Origin: Verrucomicrobiia bacterium
Lineage (GTDB): Bacteria; Zixibacteria; MSB-5A5; DSPP01
Assembly: GCA_035574275.1 (NCBI GenBank)
Contig: DATLYY010000022.1
Coordinates: 62,001-126,000 of the forward strand
Reading direction: 5' to 3'
Length of the DNA stretch: 64,000 nucleotides
The notes under the pieces are model-generated. The model was not told the origin of the DNA. It saw nothing but the letters and a program-made list of their open reading frames with translations, and searched no databases. Below are positions 45,801-53,956 of the stretch, one piece after another. Both the position numbers and the translations under genes were made by a program. Position 1 is the stretch's first letter; every line of letters begins with the position of its first letter.

Positions 45801-46308
45801 AGTCGTTCTTTCCGGGATGATAGGGGATATAAAAACCAAGCTGGACAAGAAAGGGAAGCGGATGGCGTTTGCCGGCATCGAGGACATCACCGGGCGGACC
45901 GAGCTGGTAATTTTTTCCGACGTTTTCGAAAGATCCCGGGCCGCCCTTCATCCGGAGAAGCTTGTGGTTGCCCGCGGGCGGGTTTCCACCAAGGAGGGGG
46001 AAAAGCCCAAACTGGTCGCCTCGGAGGTTTATTCCGTAGAAGAGGCCTACCTGCGCTCCCCCCTCGCGCTGACGTTGACCTTCGACGTAGCCGAACGGCC
46101 GCTTTTGGACAAGGCCTTGCCGCTTCTTGAATTTGGAAGTTGGCCCGGCTTATTGAACATCCGGCTGGTCTCTCCGGAAGAAACCGTTCTTTTCTGCTCC
46201 CGTCTTGGGGGGGTGCGGCTCTCACGGGAGCTTTTGGAGAGCTTGCGCCAGTTCGTCGCTCCGGAAAAAGTTGAACTTTCAGGCCCGCGGCAGGGGAAAA
46301 AGCCGTGA
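42859..46308 (+). CDS. dnaE: DNA polymerase III α subunit
   Basis: The replicative polymerase, 1149 residues. An N-terminal PHP domain (LHNHTTYSLLDGAIKIDDL; metal His retained) is followed by palm/thumb/fingers with the catalytic aspartates in MPDIDIDFSDRDRD near residues 399-412, and GPGRGSVGGSLVAYCI near 355. A tandem HhH, the β-clamp motif QASLFG near 911, an OB fold (EVVLSGMIGDIKTKLDKKGKRMAFAGIED) and a C-terminal τ-binding part complete it. No intein. The ATG overlaps the GNAT stop (ATGA). Confidence 0.98.
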   Translation: MKHLADFVHLHNHTTYSLLDGAIKIDDLMAKAKEYGMPALALTDHGNLFGAIEFYKSAKKHGIKPIIGCEAYVAPESRHKKEPLRGFPDAGYHLILLAKNLAGYRNLVKLSSAGYLEGFYHRPRVDKELLRAHSEGLVCLSSCLNGELPAQLRNSDFKKAREVANEYADIFGRENFFVELQDHGISEEDRIRGELAKIGQELGFGLVATNDCHYLRRVDAAAHDALLCIQTGKVLTDTDRLKYETDQVYFKSDREMKELFGWAPESIENTLRIAEVCNLELELGKLHLPRFPLPSGFNSADQFLEHLARKGMEERYHPVTPEVKERLEYELKVIREMGYSGYFLIVRDFVDYALRNNFPVGPGRGSVGGSLVAYCIGITRIDPMKYGLLFERFLNPERISMPDIDIDFSDRDRDRIIQYVIDKYGEENVCQIITFGTMAARAVVRDVGRVMSLPYSEVDRIAKLIPFDTEMTLERAMEMQPDLKRLTASDPKIAQLMEYSKTLEGLSRHASVHAAGVVIAPSKLTDYVPLYRTNRDETVTQFDMKGIEEIGLLKMDFLGLRTLTVIEDTVRFVKEREGIAIDIDKIPLDDAKTFELFASGETTGLFQFESAGMRDYLRKLKPDSLSDLAAMNALYRPGPLDAYMVDEYIDRKKGKKVQYEHPKLEKILKETYGVIVFQEQVLEIAKELAGYTLGKADILRKAMGKKDAELMAGEKEEFIQGAVAHHIDKQKAERIFEQIATFGRYGFNKAHSVGYAYLAYQTGYLKAHWPVYFMAASLSSEMGNTDRVVLLILESQRLGIEVLPPDVNRSFSKFTVEDGKIRYGLAAVKNVGEGTVETLVTTRQAKGEFKSIFDFARKMDTGALNRRMVESLVLAGAFDSLDSNRARLFKNVQRAIDWGADAQAADAAGQASLFGGRSDLGISEPALEPEEKWPPVMRLTREKEVLGFYFSGNPLENYRRELDLFSTTQIGNLESFRDGEEVVLSGMIGDIKTKLDKKGKRMAFAGIEDITGRTELVIFSDVFERSRAALHPEKLVVARGRVSTKEGEKPKLVASEVYSVEEAYLRSPLALTLTFDVAERPLLDKALPLLEFGSWPGLLNIRLVSPEETVLFCSRLGGVRLSRELLESLRQFVAPEKVELSGPRQGKKP

Positions 46309-46546
46309 ACTTTTTCCGCCCGCAAGGAAGCATCGGTTTGCCCCTCCGGGAATGGCGGCTCAATGGTGCCCTGGCCGAGCCGATCGCACTCAATTTTCTC
46401 CTCCGGGCAGTCGATGATAACCCTAAGGCGGGCAAGGGGTCGGTGGAAAAGGGAAAAAAATTAGTTCGTGACTTTTCGACCGCATCAGTGTAAAATAGTC
46501 AAGGGGTGGAAGCGATTTTGGATGTCAGGAACAAACGGTAGGAGCG
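46309..46546. other. Spacer between dnaE and the thioredoxin-like gene
   Basis: About 240 nt without a convincing gene. A 62-codon open frame from GTG 46305 overlaps the dnaE stop but has no recognisable features. I see no strong terminator or RNA gene. Confidence 0.4.
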
Positions 46547-46552
46547 GTGCGG

Positions 46553-47149
46553 TTGGTTAAGGGTATGATAAAAGGAGGTATGGTGCGTTTCGCCACGATA
46601 TTGCTTGCCGGAGTTTTGTTTTTGGGCGCTTCCGGGCCGGAACAAAAGGAGGGGGCCGGGGTTTCCCGGAAAGGCTCCGTTTCAAAAAAGGGGCAGGCAT
46701 CCGCCCCGGCTGAAATTGTCTGGCTCAGCTATGAAGAGGGACTGAAAAAGGGGAAGCTGGAAAACAAGAACATTTTCATCGACTTTTACACCAATTGGTG
46801 CGGGTGGTGCAAAAAACTGGACAAGGATGTCTATTCCGACAGCGCCGTCAAAACCGTCCTTTCCCGCCATTTCGTGACCGTTAAAACCAACGCCGAATCC
46901 GGCCGCCGCTTCACTCTGGAGGACGGCAAGCAGTACACGGATGCCAGTCTGGCCCGGGAGGTGTTCGGGGTTCAGGGGTATCCGGCGCTTTGGTTTTTAA
47001 CCGCCAAAGGGGAAAAATTGACGTATATTCCGGGGTATGTTCCAAAGGAAAAGTTTGTCAACATTTTGACTTTTATCAGCAGCAAGGCGTACCAGACAAA
47101 GAAATTCGAGGATTACGAACAGGAACTGGCCGCCAAGAAGGGAAACTAA
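46553..47149 (+). CDS. Exported thioredoxin-fold protein with CGWC active site
   Basis: A ~198-residue periplasmic thioredoxin-like (DsbD-γ/DUF255-like) protein. A hydrophobic leader (FATILLAGVLFLGASG) and a lysine/serine-rich linker are followed by FIDFYTNWCGWCKKLDKDVYSD. The cis-Pro loop is FGVQGYPALWFLTAKG. The start is uncertain: TTG 46553 has GGAG 8 nt upstream, ATG 46565 and ATG 46580 are in frame, and an AAAGGAGG lies too close to the last ATG. Likely a disulfide reductase or isomerase for envelope proteins. Confidence 0.8.
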   Translation: MVKGMIKGGMVRFATILLAGVLFLGASGPEQKEGAGVSRKGSVSKKGQASAPAEIVWLSYEEGLKKGKLENKNIFIDFYTNWCGWCKKLDKDVYSDSAVKTVLSRHFVTVKTNAESGRRFTLEDGKQYTDASLAREVFGVQGYPALWFLTAKGEKLTYIPGYVPKEKFVNILTFISSKAYQTKKFEDYEQELAAKKGN

Positions 47150-47223
47150 AACTACCGTTGCCGACCACGCCAGACCGAGTTTCCCTCAACCCCCCTCTCG
47201 TGTTTGGCAGGCAGCGGTAGTTT
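47149..47223. repeat. 14-bp inverted repeat between the two thioredoxin-like genes
   Basis: AAACTACCGTTGCC at 47149-47162 pairs with GGCAGCGGTAGTTT at 47210-47223 (one G-U), enclosing a 47-nt spacer. It starts at the stop codon of the first gene. A long-loop terminator or a small inserted element are both possible. Confidence 0.5.
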
Positions 47224-47269
47224 AAATTTTGGGAACTTTCAAACCGGACGGGGGGTTAAAAAAGAACTG

Positions 47270-47821
47270 ATGTTGATAAAACGCTTGTTGATTGCCGGCC
47301 TTGCCGGGCTCACCATGGCTATGTCGATTTTCTCCTGCGGAAAGCAAGAGGACCGGCAGGAAGCCACCACCGGCGGTTCGGTGAATAACGCTCCCCAAAC
47401 CGCTGCGGACGGTTCGGGTTCGGTCGGTTTTTCCTTGGCGGATATCGATGGCAACACGGTTTCATTGGCCGATTATAAGGGGAAGGTGGTTCTGGTCGAT
47501 TTCTGGGCCACTTGGTGCGGCCCCTGCCGTCAGGCGGTGCCTCATTTGAAGGAACTTTATGAAGAAAATCGGGGGAAAGGGTTTGAAATTCTGGCCATCG
47601 CAATGGACGAGGACGGCCAGAAGGTGGTGCCTCCGTTCGTCGAAGATAACCGGATTAATTACACCGTCCTTTTGGGGACCCCCGAGGTGGAATCGGAATT
47701 CGGCGGTCTGGTGGGGTATCCCACCACCTTTCTTATTGACCGGGAGGGTAAGGTTGTTGACAAGACTTTGGGGTATCGTCCCAAGGAGTATTTTGAGGAA
47801 AAGCTGAAACCCCTGTTATAG
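47270..47821 (+). CDS. TlpA/ResA-like thioredoxin lipoprotein
   Basis: A 183-residue membrane-tethered thiol-disulfide protein. A signal with a lipobox-like end (MAMSIFSC, Cys-22 approximately) is followed by a Gly/Ser/Asn linker and a TlpA/ResA domain: FSLADIDGNTVSLADYKGKVVLVDFWATWCGPCRQAVPHL with the WCGPC active site near residue 85. The later GYPTTFLIDREGKV has the cis-Pro. The frame opens at 47204, but ATG 47270 starts the signal peptide. Role: envelope thiol reduction or cytochrome maturation-type chemistry; the partner is not known. Confidence 0.9.
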   Translation: MLIKRLLIAGLAGLTMAMSIFSCGKQEDRQEATTGGSVNNAPQTAADGSGSVGFSLADIDGNTVSLADYKGKVVLVDFWATWCGPCRQAVPHLKELYEENRGKGFEILAIAMDEDGQKVVPPFVEDNRINYTVLLGTPEVESEFGGLVGYPTTFLIDREGKVVDKTLGYRPKEYFEEKLKPLL

Positions 47822-47827
47822 GGATCT

Positions 47828-47852
47828 CCCCGGAACCTTTCCGGTTTCGGGG
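47828..47852 (+). terminator. Stem-loop after the TlpA-like gene
   Basis: CCCCGGAACC / GGTTTCGGGG (one G-U, loop TTTCC) directly follows the stop. The tail is GTTATAAAA, poor in T, so termination may be partial. Confidence 0.5.
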
Positions 47853-47873
47853 GTTATAAAAGGCAAAAAGGGC

Positions 47874-47903
47874 TTGTTCTGAGGCAGGGAAAGATTATAT
47901 TGA
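47874..47903 (+). promoter_or_regulatory. Predicted promoter of the HMA-domain gene (TTG-N19-TATATTGA)
   Basis: TTG at 47874-47876 and TATATTGA at 47896-47903 with a 19-nt spacer. The leader would be about 35 nt and contains AAGGAGGAG 5 nt before the GTG start. Confidence 0.55.
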
Positions 47904-47946
47904 GACGGAAGGGGAAAACGATAAACGCAACCGGAAGGAGGAGTTC

Positions 47947-48456
47947 GTGAAGAAGATTCTGGCAGTGGTGGTTGGTCTGGTCGTTCTGGGTTTCAGTGCC
48001 TGGGCGGTCGCCGGCCCGAATTGTTGTTCCAAGGCCAAATCCACCGCGTCGGCTTCGGCCGCGGGTGAAAAGGTGGAAAAGGCCTCCGCGGCTTGCGAGC
48101 CGAAGGAGACCAAAACCGCCGAAGCGACGGGTGCCGTCAACACCGATGCGTCCGCCTGCGTGGAAAAAGCGGTCAAGCTGTCGATCACCGGAATGCACTG
48201 CGGCGATTGCAGCAAAAAGATTCAAGCCGCTCTTTCCAACCTGGAGGGGGTTTGCGCCTCCAAAGTCAGCTACACCCGCAAGAATGCGGAAGTGGTTTAT
48301 AATGCGAACCAGCTTTCCGAGGAGCGCATCGTTCAAACGGTTACAACGGCCGGTTTTACGGTGGCCTCCACCAAGGCATCCAACTGGAAAGCCTCCAAGA
48401 GCGAAGACTGCTGCAAAGCCAAAAAATCGGCCAAAACCACCGGGTCGGATACTTAA
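47947..48456 (+). CDS. Exported heavy-metal-associated (MerP-like) domain protein
   Basis: A 169-residue cysteine-rich envelope protein. The signal peptide (residues 1-22, ending AVAG) is followed by NCCSKAKS, an alanine/lysine-rich linker, and one HMA domain. That domain carries ITGMHCGDCSKKIQAAL near residues 80-96, the GMxCxxC metal site, and continues to a C-terminal DCCKAKKSAK tail. The extra CC pairs at both ends could add metal ligands. It probably binds Cu/Zn/Hg-type soft metals; the exact metal is unknown. GTG start with a strong ribosome site. Confidence 0.88.
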   Translation: MKKILAVVVGLVVLGFSAWAVAGPNCCSKAKSTASASAAGEKVEKASAACEPKETKTAEATGAVNTDASACVEKAVKLSITGMHCGDCSKKIQAALSNLEGVCASKVSYTRKNAEVVYNANQLSEERIVQTVTTAGFTVASTKASNWKASKSEDCCKAKKSAKTTGSDT

Positions 48457-48472
48457 TCGGGACGGGAGTTTG

Positions 48473-48502
48473 AAAAAGCGGAGCGCAAGCTCCGCTTTTT
48501 TT
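48473..48502 (+). terminator. Intrinsic terminator after the HMA gene
   Basis: Stem GCGGAGC / GCTCCGC with GCAA tetraloop (48478-48495), preceded by A5 and followed by T7. Confidence 0.92.
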
Positions 48503-48503
48503 A

Positions 48504-48533
48504 TTGACAGCAAAACCCCGGCAAATAGATTGA
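48504..48533 (+). promoter_or_regulatory. Predicted promoter of the PorV-like gene (TTG-N19-TAGATTGA)
   Basis: TTGACA starts at 48504 and TAGATTGA at 48526-48533 follows 19 nt after the TTG. It sits immediately after a terminator. The ATG is 8 nt downstream. Confidence 0.55.
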
Positions 48534-48541
48534 TTAAGGGA

Positions 48542-49486
48542 ATGAAGGCAGCGGTTTTAGCCATGTTTTTGTTTATGGCTTTTTCCATCGCCAAAGCCAC
48601 CAAATATGCCGGTGAATTCTTGAGTTTGGGCGTGGGGGCTCGGGGCTTGGGAATGGGGGGGGCCTATGTGGCGGTGGTCGATGACGCCACCTCCGGCTGG
48701 TGGAATCCGGCCGGCGCCGCCCGGCTTTCCGCCCGCCAGGCGGTTTTTATGCACGCGGAGACGTTTGGCTCCCTTTTGAACCACGACTATCTGGCCCTCG
48801 GGCTGCCAAAAGAAAACTACGGACTGGTTTTTTCGGGCGTTCGATTGGGGGGTGGGGGAATCAAGGTTACGGAATTGCCGAATCCCGATTCCTTGGTAGG
48901 AGACAGAAACCGCCCCTATGTGGCAAAAGTGGAGGGGCACGGGGATTACGCCGTCATCGCCACGTATGGACGTCCTTACCGGGAGAACCTTTTTTGGGGG
49001 GGGAGTGTAAAAATTATTTACCGGGCGATTGCGGATAATTCCGCATTCGGGCTTGGGGCCGACGCCGGCCTTCTGTGGCAGCCTAAGACGAACTGGTGGG
49101 TGGGAGCGGCGGCGATTGATTTTACGGGAACCTTTCTGGCTTACGACACGGGCACCAAGGAGACCATAACGCCGACATTGAAATTGGGAACGAGCTACGT
49201 GTATCCATACCGGGAATTCAGTTTTTTAGGGGCTTTTTCGACCGATTTGCGCTTCGAAGGCCGCAAGGCCTCCGCCCAGTACTATCAGGGTTCGATTTCG
49301 GCCGACAACCATTACGGGCTGGAAATCGGCTATCGCCAGAAGGGTTTTGCCCGTTTCGGTTTTGATGCGGGGGATTTTACCGCCGGCGCCGGTGTGTGGA
49401 TCGCTCCCCTAAGGATTGATTTTGCTTTTCTGACCCATCCGGCGCTGGACAACAGCTACCGGGTTTCGCTTTCGGCGGATTTTTAA
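48542..49486 (+). CDS. PorV/PorQ-like (UPF0164) outer-membrane barrel protein
   Basis: A 314-residue protein with a signal peptide (AVLAMFLFMAFSIAKA) and then the family-defining N-terminus YAGEFLSLGVGARGLGMGGAYVAVVDDATSGWWNPAGAARL. That pattern (G-x-GAR-x-x-GMGGAYVA...WNPAG) is shared by PorV/PorQ and FadL-like barrels of the FCB group. The rest alternates β-strands to a terminal Phe (VSLSADF), as expected for a barrel. The frame is open from 47972 through the HMA gene, but the promoter, signal peptide and ATG fix the start at 48542. In Bacteroidota PorV is part of type IX secretion; here that role is only a possibility. Confidence 0.85.
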   Translation: MKAAVLAMFLFMAFSIAKATKYAGEFLSLGVGARGLGMGGAYVAVVDDATSGWWNPAGAARLSARQAVFMHAETFGSLLNHDYLALGLPKENYGLVFSGVRLGGGGIKVTELPNPDSLVGDRNRPYVAKVEGHGDYAVIATYGRPYRENLFWGGSVKIIYRAIADNSAFGLGADAGLLWQPKTNWWVGAAAIDFTGTFLAYDTGTKETITPTLKLGTSYVYPYREFSFLGAFSTDLRFEGRKASAQYYQGSISADNHYGLEIGYRQKGFARFGFDAGDFTAGAGVWIAPLRIDFAFLTHPALDNSYRVSLSADF

Positions 49487-49516
49487 CTAATTATGGGTGA
49501 ACAAAGGAGGTTGGTA

Positions 49517-51259
49517 ATGCGCAGTTTTTTAGGTACATGCCGGTGCTTGGGGATTTTGTTCTGGCTTTTGCCGTTTGGGCTTTTTGCCGCGCCGAAACCG
49601 AGGGATGTGGTGGCGGAGGTGGATGGGCACCCCATAACCGTGGAAGAGGTGCAAAAAAAGCTTGCCGGTTTGCGCGTTGCCCGTCCCGAATCGAAGCCGG
49701 ACGAGTTGAAACGGGAGGCATTGAACGAAATCATAACCGAGCGTTTGGTTAAAATAAAAGCCCCCTCCATTCCAGTGGAACAGGATTCTGCATTCATGCG
49801 CCGTGCCGACTATATGCTGGCCCAGGTGGCCACGCGCGAAGTTTTCAACCGGGAAGTTATTTCCGTCGTTTCCGTTTCGGACAGCGAGGTGACGGAGCGT
49901 TACCGGCAAAGACCGCAGGATTACCAGATGCTGGCATGGGCGAGGGCCAGCCACATACTGATTGCTCCGGTCAAGGACACCCTGCTGCTTACCGCCCGCC
50001 AGAAGGAGACCGGTTGGTGGGCCGATTCGGAACCCAAGGCCAGGGTAATCGCCGATTCGCTTTATCGGCTGATCAGGTCCGGTTTTTCGTTTGATTCGCT
50101 GGCGCGTCACTGGTCGCAGGATATGGTCTCCGGTGTTAAGGGCGGGGATTTGGGGCGGTTTTCCCCCGGCCAAATGGTGCCGGAGTTTGATTCCGTCGTC
50201 TTCAGCCAGGAGGTGGGAAGTGTTTCGCCGCCGGTGAAAACCCGCTTCGGTTATCATCTCATCAAAGTGACGCACCGACAGGAGAAGGAAACCGCACCGC
50301 TGCACGATTCGCTGTGGCAGGAAATCCACAAGCAGCTTTTGAACGAAAAAATGATCCGGCGCAGCTTTGTTTTCCTGGACAGCCTGCAGCAGGCGGCCGG
50401 CGTCCGGTTCAACGAAAAAGTCCTGGAGATGAGTGATTCCGCGCTGCAGGCCCAAAAAATCTGGGCCGTGGTTTCCCGTCCCGGGGACACGGTCTGGTCC
50501 GACCGCTTCGGTTCCCAACTGGTCATGGCCCGCCCCATTGCCCCCCGGGCCGTGGACCGAGACTTCAAGATAGAATTGCTCAAGGAGGCGATAACCCCGT
50601 TTCTTATGCGCCGCGCGGTGGCGGATATGAAAATCAACGAGACCGAGGCCTACCTGGCCCGCAAGGAACAGCTTTTTCTGAATGAAAAGATGGACCGCTT
50701 GATGAAGGAATCGCGGATTGAATACAACCCGACGCCGGACGAGGTGGAGACCTATTACCAGACGCATAAATCGGAGTTTAGGACCGCCGAAAGTCTCTCC
50801 GTGCACGTTCAGCAAATGGTATTTAAAACCAGGGCGGAAGCCGACCGCGCCTTTCATGAACTGGAAGCCGGCGCCGACTTTGTCCTTTTGGCCAGAAAGT
50901 ATTTCAAGGGGGATTCGGACATCGCGCAGGAGGCTTTTGATCTGGGTTTCATTTCCTATCCGGCAATGCCGCAGGATTTTTTTGCAGTGGCGGAAACGTT
51001 GACTGTGGGGACGATCAGTCGGCCGGTTAAAACCGAATGGGGCTATCATTTGCTCAGAGTTTTGGCCCGCCGCCCGGATTTAAGTTTGGAAGAGGCCCGT
51101 CCAAAAATCACCGCCGCTATCCGCAAATCCAAACAGGAAGAGCATCGCCAAAGATGGGAGGCCAGCCTGCGCGAGGGCCATAGGATTTCGATCCGGGAAC
51201 GGGTATTGAAAGGCATCAAGTACGATCCACCCCGCACGGGCAGTTCCGGCCAGCCTTGA
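49517..51259 (+). CDS. Periplasmic SurA-like chaperone with two parvulin domains
   Basis: A 580-residue exported peptidyl-prolyl isomerase. Signal peptide (LGILFWLLPFGLFAAP), then an SurA-N-like helical region (VVAEVDGHPITVEEVQKKLAGL). A parvulin domain lies near residues 140-250 (ASHILIAPVKD ... GGDLGRFSPGQMVPEFDSVVF ... PPVKTRFGYHLIKV), and a second diverged one near 430-530 (HVQQMVFKTRAEADRAF ... TISRPVKTEWGYHLLRV). Start ATG 49517 has AAAGGAGGT 6 nt upstream; the ATG at 49493 is not preferred. Probably assists folding of barrels such as the adjacent PorV-like protein. Confidence 0.9.
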   Translation: MRSFLGTCRCLGILFWLLPFGLFAAPKPRDVVAEVDGHPITVEEVQKKLAGLRVARPESKPDELKREALNEIITERLVKIKAPSIPVEQDSAFMRRADYMLAQVATREVFNREVISVVSVSDSEVTERYRQRPQDYQMLAWARASHILIAPVKDTLLLTARQKETGWWADSEPKARVIADSLYRLIRSGFSFDSLARHWSQDMVSGVKGGDLGRFSPGQMVPEFDSVVFSQEVGSVSPPVKTRFGYHLIKVTHRQEKETAPLHDSLWQEIHKQLLNEKMIRRSFVFLDSLQQAAGVRFNEKVLEMSDSALQAQKIWAVVSRPGDTVWSDRFGSQLVMARPIAPRAVDRDFKIELLKEAITPFLMRRAVADMKINETEAYLARKEQLFLNEKMDRLMKESRIEYNPTPDEVETYYQTHKSEFRTAESLSVHVQQMVFKTRAEADRAFHELEAGADFVLLARKYFKGDSDIAQEAFDLGFISYPAMPQDFFAVAETLTVGTISRPVKTEWGYHLLRVLARRPDLSLEEARPKITAAIRKSKQEEHRQRWEASLREGHRISIRERVLKGIKYDPPRTGSSGQP

Positions 51260-51864
51260 ACGGAGGGGGTTCTTCAGCGGACAGCCGGGCTGAAATTCCC
51301 TACTCCGCGGAAATTAAGCGGAAGCTTGTTCATCTGACTTCGCTTTGGATCCCGCTTGCAATTTGGCATCTCCACCAACGTACGGCTGGCATCGTCCTGT
51401 GCCTCGTCTTGGCGGGCTCTTTGGGCCTCGATCTGCTGCGGCATTACGTTCCAAAAGAGACGCGAGGCTGGCGCCATCTGGTGGTTCTGTTTCGGCCGAA
51501 AGAACAGGGCAATCTCTCCGGATCCAGTTTTCTTTTGCTGGCCGCCTTGCTTTTGGTTCTTTTTTTCAGCCGCGAGGCGGCCGCACTTTCCCTTCTGTAT
51601 ATCGTCGTGGGGGACGTGGCTGGCGCGCTGGTCGGCCGCCGCTTTGGACGCCACCCGCTTTTTGATAAAACCTGGGAGGGGAGCCTCGCTTTTTTTCTGG
51701 CCTGTGTCGTAATTTCGCCGTTTGTACCGGGGTTGCCGTTTTGGGTAAAACTCTGTGCGGCTGCGCTGGCCGCTTTTGTGGAACTCCTGCCGCTGAATCT
51801 TGATGACAACCTGTCCGTCCCGCTCGCAACGGCCATTTTTCTGGCCGCCGTACAACGGCTATAA
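51256..51864 (+). CDS. Dolichol/phytol kinase-like (polyprenol or diacylglycerol kinase) membrane protein
   Basis: A 202-residue membrane protein of the CTP-dependent lipid-kinase family (SEC59/VTE5/DGK1-like). The N-terminus has the diagnostic EIKRKLVHL, and the later loop [29 protein letters not shown] corresponds to GDxxAxxxGxxFG...K-(S/T)-xEG. About six hydrophobic helices. The lipid substrate is unknown. TTG start overlapping the chaperone stop. Confidence 0.78.
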   Translation: MNGGGSSADSRAEIPYSAEIKRKLVHLTSLWIPLAIWHLHQRTAGIVLCLVLAGSLGLDLLRHYVPKETRGWRHLVVLFRPKEQGNLSGSSFLLLAALLLVLFFSREAAALSLLYIVVGDVAGALVGRRFGRHPLFDKTWEGSLAFFLACVVISPFVPGLPFWVKLCAAALAAFVELLPLNLDDNLSVPLATAIFLAAVQRL

Positions 51865-51992
51865 CCAAATACCTTCTTTTAAACGACCGTTTTTTGACCG
51901 CGTTGTCATTTTTTCCTATGGAGACCGGACTCAATTTTTTTGTGCCAATACAACCGCTTGTCCACAAACGGGTTACTGAAAATTTTTTCCCC

Positions 51993-52022
51993 TTGACATC
52001 CTTTTTTCTCCGATTAGATTTT
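51993..52022 (+). promoter_or_regulatory. Predicted promoter of the cold-shock gene (TTG-N19-TAGATTTT)
   Basis: TTGACA at 51993 and TAGATTTT at 52015-52022 with 19 nt after the TTG. The ~60-nt leader ends with an AGGAGG site. The remaining upstream spacer (51865-51992) is T-rich and shows no gene. Confidence 0.65.
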
Positions 52023-52087
52023 ATTTTAGTGAAGGAAGGTGGACTCCAGAAACCGTTCAACCTTAACCCAATACAGGAGGTTTGGCC

Positions 52088-52288
52088 GTGGCCAAAGGCA
52101 GAGTCAAGTGGTTCAATGAGACTCGGGGGTATGGCTTTATAACCAACCAGGAAGGTGAAGAACTGTACGTCCATTTCACGGACATACAGGGGAGAGGGTA
52201 CAAGACGTTAGTGGAAGGGGAAGAGGTCGAATACGAAGTGAAAGCCAACGAGAAAGGAAAACAGGCCACCAACGTAATGAAACTCTGA
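52088..52288 (+). CDS. Cold-shock-domain protein (CspA family)
   Basis: A 66-residue single-stranded nucleic-acid-binding OB fold. KGRVKWFNETRGYGFIT carries RNP1 (RGYGFI) and ELYVHFTDI carries RNP2 (YVHF). The first RNP1 aromatic is Tyr instead of the common Phe. GTG 52088 is chosen because AGGAGG ends 7 nt upstream; a TTG at 52082 is the alternative. It is monocistronic between its own promoter and terminator. Family members act as RNA chaperones, not all of them cold-induced. Confidence 0.93.
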   Translation: MAKGRVKWFNETRGYGFITNQEGEELYVHFTDIQGRGYKTLVEGEEVEYEVKANEKGKQATNVMKL

Positions 52289-52300
52289 CCCGTACGGGCC

Positions 52301-52339
52301 AAATCCCCCACAACCTCCAAGGTTGTGGGGGATTTGTTT
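52301..52339 (+). terminator. Intrinsic terminator after the cold-shock gene
   Basis: A perfect 15-bp stem (AAATCCCCCACAACC / GGTTGTGGGGGATTT, loop TCCAA) followed by GTTTT. The 10-mer CCCGTACGGG lies just before it at 52289-52298. Confidence 0.9.
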
Positions 52340-52441
52340 TACCGATCAAGTCAATAAAGTCTTACAAATAGGTTAGACCAATAGGAATAACAGAGAAGGC
52401 AGAACCAACCTTAAAGCTTAAATCACAAATTTGAGGTATCT

Positions 52442-53956
52442 ATGAAGGCAATCGATTTGCGCTCCGACACGGTCACCCGCCCCTCCCCCGGCATGCGAAG
52501 AGCGATGTACGAAGCCGAAGTGGGGGATGATGTTTTCGGGGACGATCCGACCGTCCAAATTCTGGAGGAACGAGTAGCCGAACTTTTCGGCAAAGAGGCC
52601 TCCGTTTTCGTCCCTTCCGGGACAATGGGGAATCAGATTTCCCTTAAAGTTTTAAGCAGTCCCGGCGACGAACTGCTCTTGGATGAAAACTCGCATATTT
52701 TCAATTACGAAGTGGGTGCGCCGGCCGCCCTCTCCGGTCTTCTCGTTCATCCGTTAAAAGGGGAGCGGGGGCACTTGACCGCCCTGCAAATTGAATCTCA
52801 CGTGCGCGGATCTGATTTGCACTTACCTCCCACACGCGTGGTGGCCGTGGAAAACACGCACAACCGCGCCGGAGGGACGATTGCCTCCCTGGATGAGTTC
52901 AAACGAATCAAGCAGGTCGCCGTCACCCGTCAGTTGAAACTGCATCTGGACGGCGCCCGTTTGTGGAACGCCTCGGTCGCCACCGGCATTCCGCTGGCCG
53001 ACTGGGCCGCTCCTTTTGACACGGTGATGTCCTGTCTCTCCAAGGGGCTTGGCTGCCCGGTGGGGTCTATGGTGGTTGGCAATAAGGAGACGATAGCCAA
53101 AGCCCGCAAAGTCAGGAAGTTGTTCGGAGGCGGCATGCGCCAAGTGGGGATTCTCGCCGCCGCCGGGCTGTACGCCTTGGAGCACAATTTTGCCCGGTTG
53201 GCGGAGGACCACGCCAATGCCCGGCACCTTGCCACCGGTCTGGCAAACCTGTCCGGTTTGCAGGTCGATCTGGATTCCGTTCAAACCAACATTGTCATAG
53301 TGGATTTAAAACCATCCGGCAAATCTGTTCCGGACGTCGTTGCCCGGTTGAGGGAAGAGGGTGTGCGGGTCGTTCCCTTCGGCCCCACCCGCATCCGCGC
53401 CGTCTGCCATCTGGATGTAGGCCGGGAGGACATTGATAAGGTGCTGGAGGTTTTCTGCCGCCACTTCGAACCCATTCGCGTCCCCGCAGCCTTCCCCTCC
53501 GGAACACCGGAGACCGAAAAGCCGACTCCCTATGCCGCCCGCCGGGTGCGGGCCGATTTGGCGGAGCTGATAAGCGCCTTTGCCGACGGACGGCTGGAAA
53601 ACGAGTATTATCTTTCGTTGCGCACGGGCCGTATTCACCTTTTGACCGACCGGAGCAGCGAGGAGGAAAGACAGGAACTGTATCAATCGGAGGAGGACTA
53701 CATTCTTCTTCCCAAGAAGCGGAGCCGGGACGGCTATCAGGACCTGCTCGATTTTATCGCCGGTGTCGGCGATGCCGGCTTGAAGGAAAAACTTTCCACC
53801 GCCGTGCAGGGACAGGGGGCCTTCCGGCGTTTCAAGGATGTTCTGTTGGCCTACCCGGAGGATCGCCGCAAATGGTTTACCTTTTCCGGCGAAAGGGATG
53901 AAGCCCGCCTGCGGGAATGGATGAAGGAGAATCAGATTGCCTTGGACTTGTTGTGA
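52442..53956 (+). CDS. Low-specificity threonine aldolase fused to a C-terminal UPF0158 domain
   Basis: A 504-residue two-part protein. Residues 1-~345 are a PLP threonine aldolase (LtaE type): [54 protein letters not shown], the substrate Asp region [13 protein letters not shown], and the PLP lysine in [18 protein letters not shown] near residue 200. Normal aldolases end near 340-350. Here a UPF0158-like domain of ~125 residues follows ([10 protein letters not shown] ... [10 protein letters not shown] ... [25 protein letters not shown]). The next gene is another UPF0158-type protein, coupled by GTGA. The role of UPF0158 is unknown. Confidence 0.88.
   Translation: MKAIDLRSDTVTRPSPGMRRAMYEAEVGDDVFGDDPTVQILEERVAELFGKEASVFVPSGTMGNQISLKVLSSPGDELLLDENSHIFNYEVGAPAALSGLLVHPLKGERGHLTALQIESHVRGSDLHLPPTRVVAVENTHNRAGGTIASLDEFKRIKQVAVTRQLKLHLDGARLWNASVATGIPLADWAAPFDTVMSCLSKGLGCPVGSMVVGNKETIAKARKVRKLFGGGMRQVGILAAAGLYALEHNFARLAEDHANARHLATGLANLSGLQVDLDSVQTNIVIVDLKPSGKSVPDVVARLREEGVRVVPFGPTRIRAVCHLDVGREDIDKVLEVFCRHFEPIRVPAAFPSGTPETEKPTPYAARRVRADLAELISAFADGRLENEYYLSLRTGRIHLLTDRSSEEERQELYQSEEDYILLPKKRSRDGYQDLLDFIAGVGDAGLKEKLSTAVQGQGAFRRFKDVLLAYPEDRRKWFTFSGERDEARLREWMKENQIALDLL

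Noticed and set aside
46305-46493. 62-codon frame starting at the dnaE stop
   Set aside because: The overlapping GTGA start is tempting, but there is no ribosome site, family resemblance or structure. Not supported as a gene.
49529-51049. 506-codon open frame on the minus strand
   Set aside because: It lies fully opposite the SurA-like gene, has no domain features, and its composition is that of a shadow frame. The plus-strand gene has a signal peptide and parvulin motifs.
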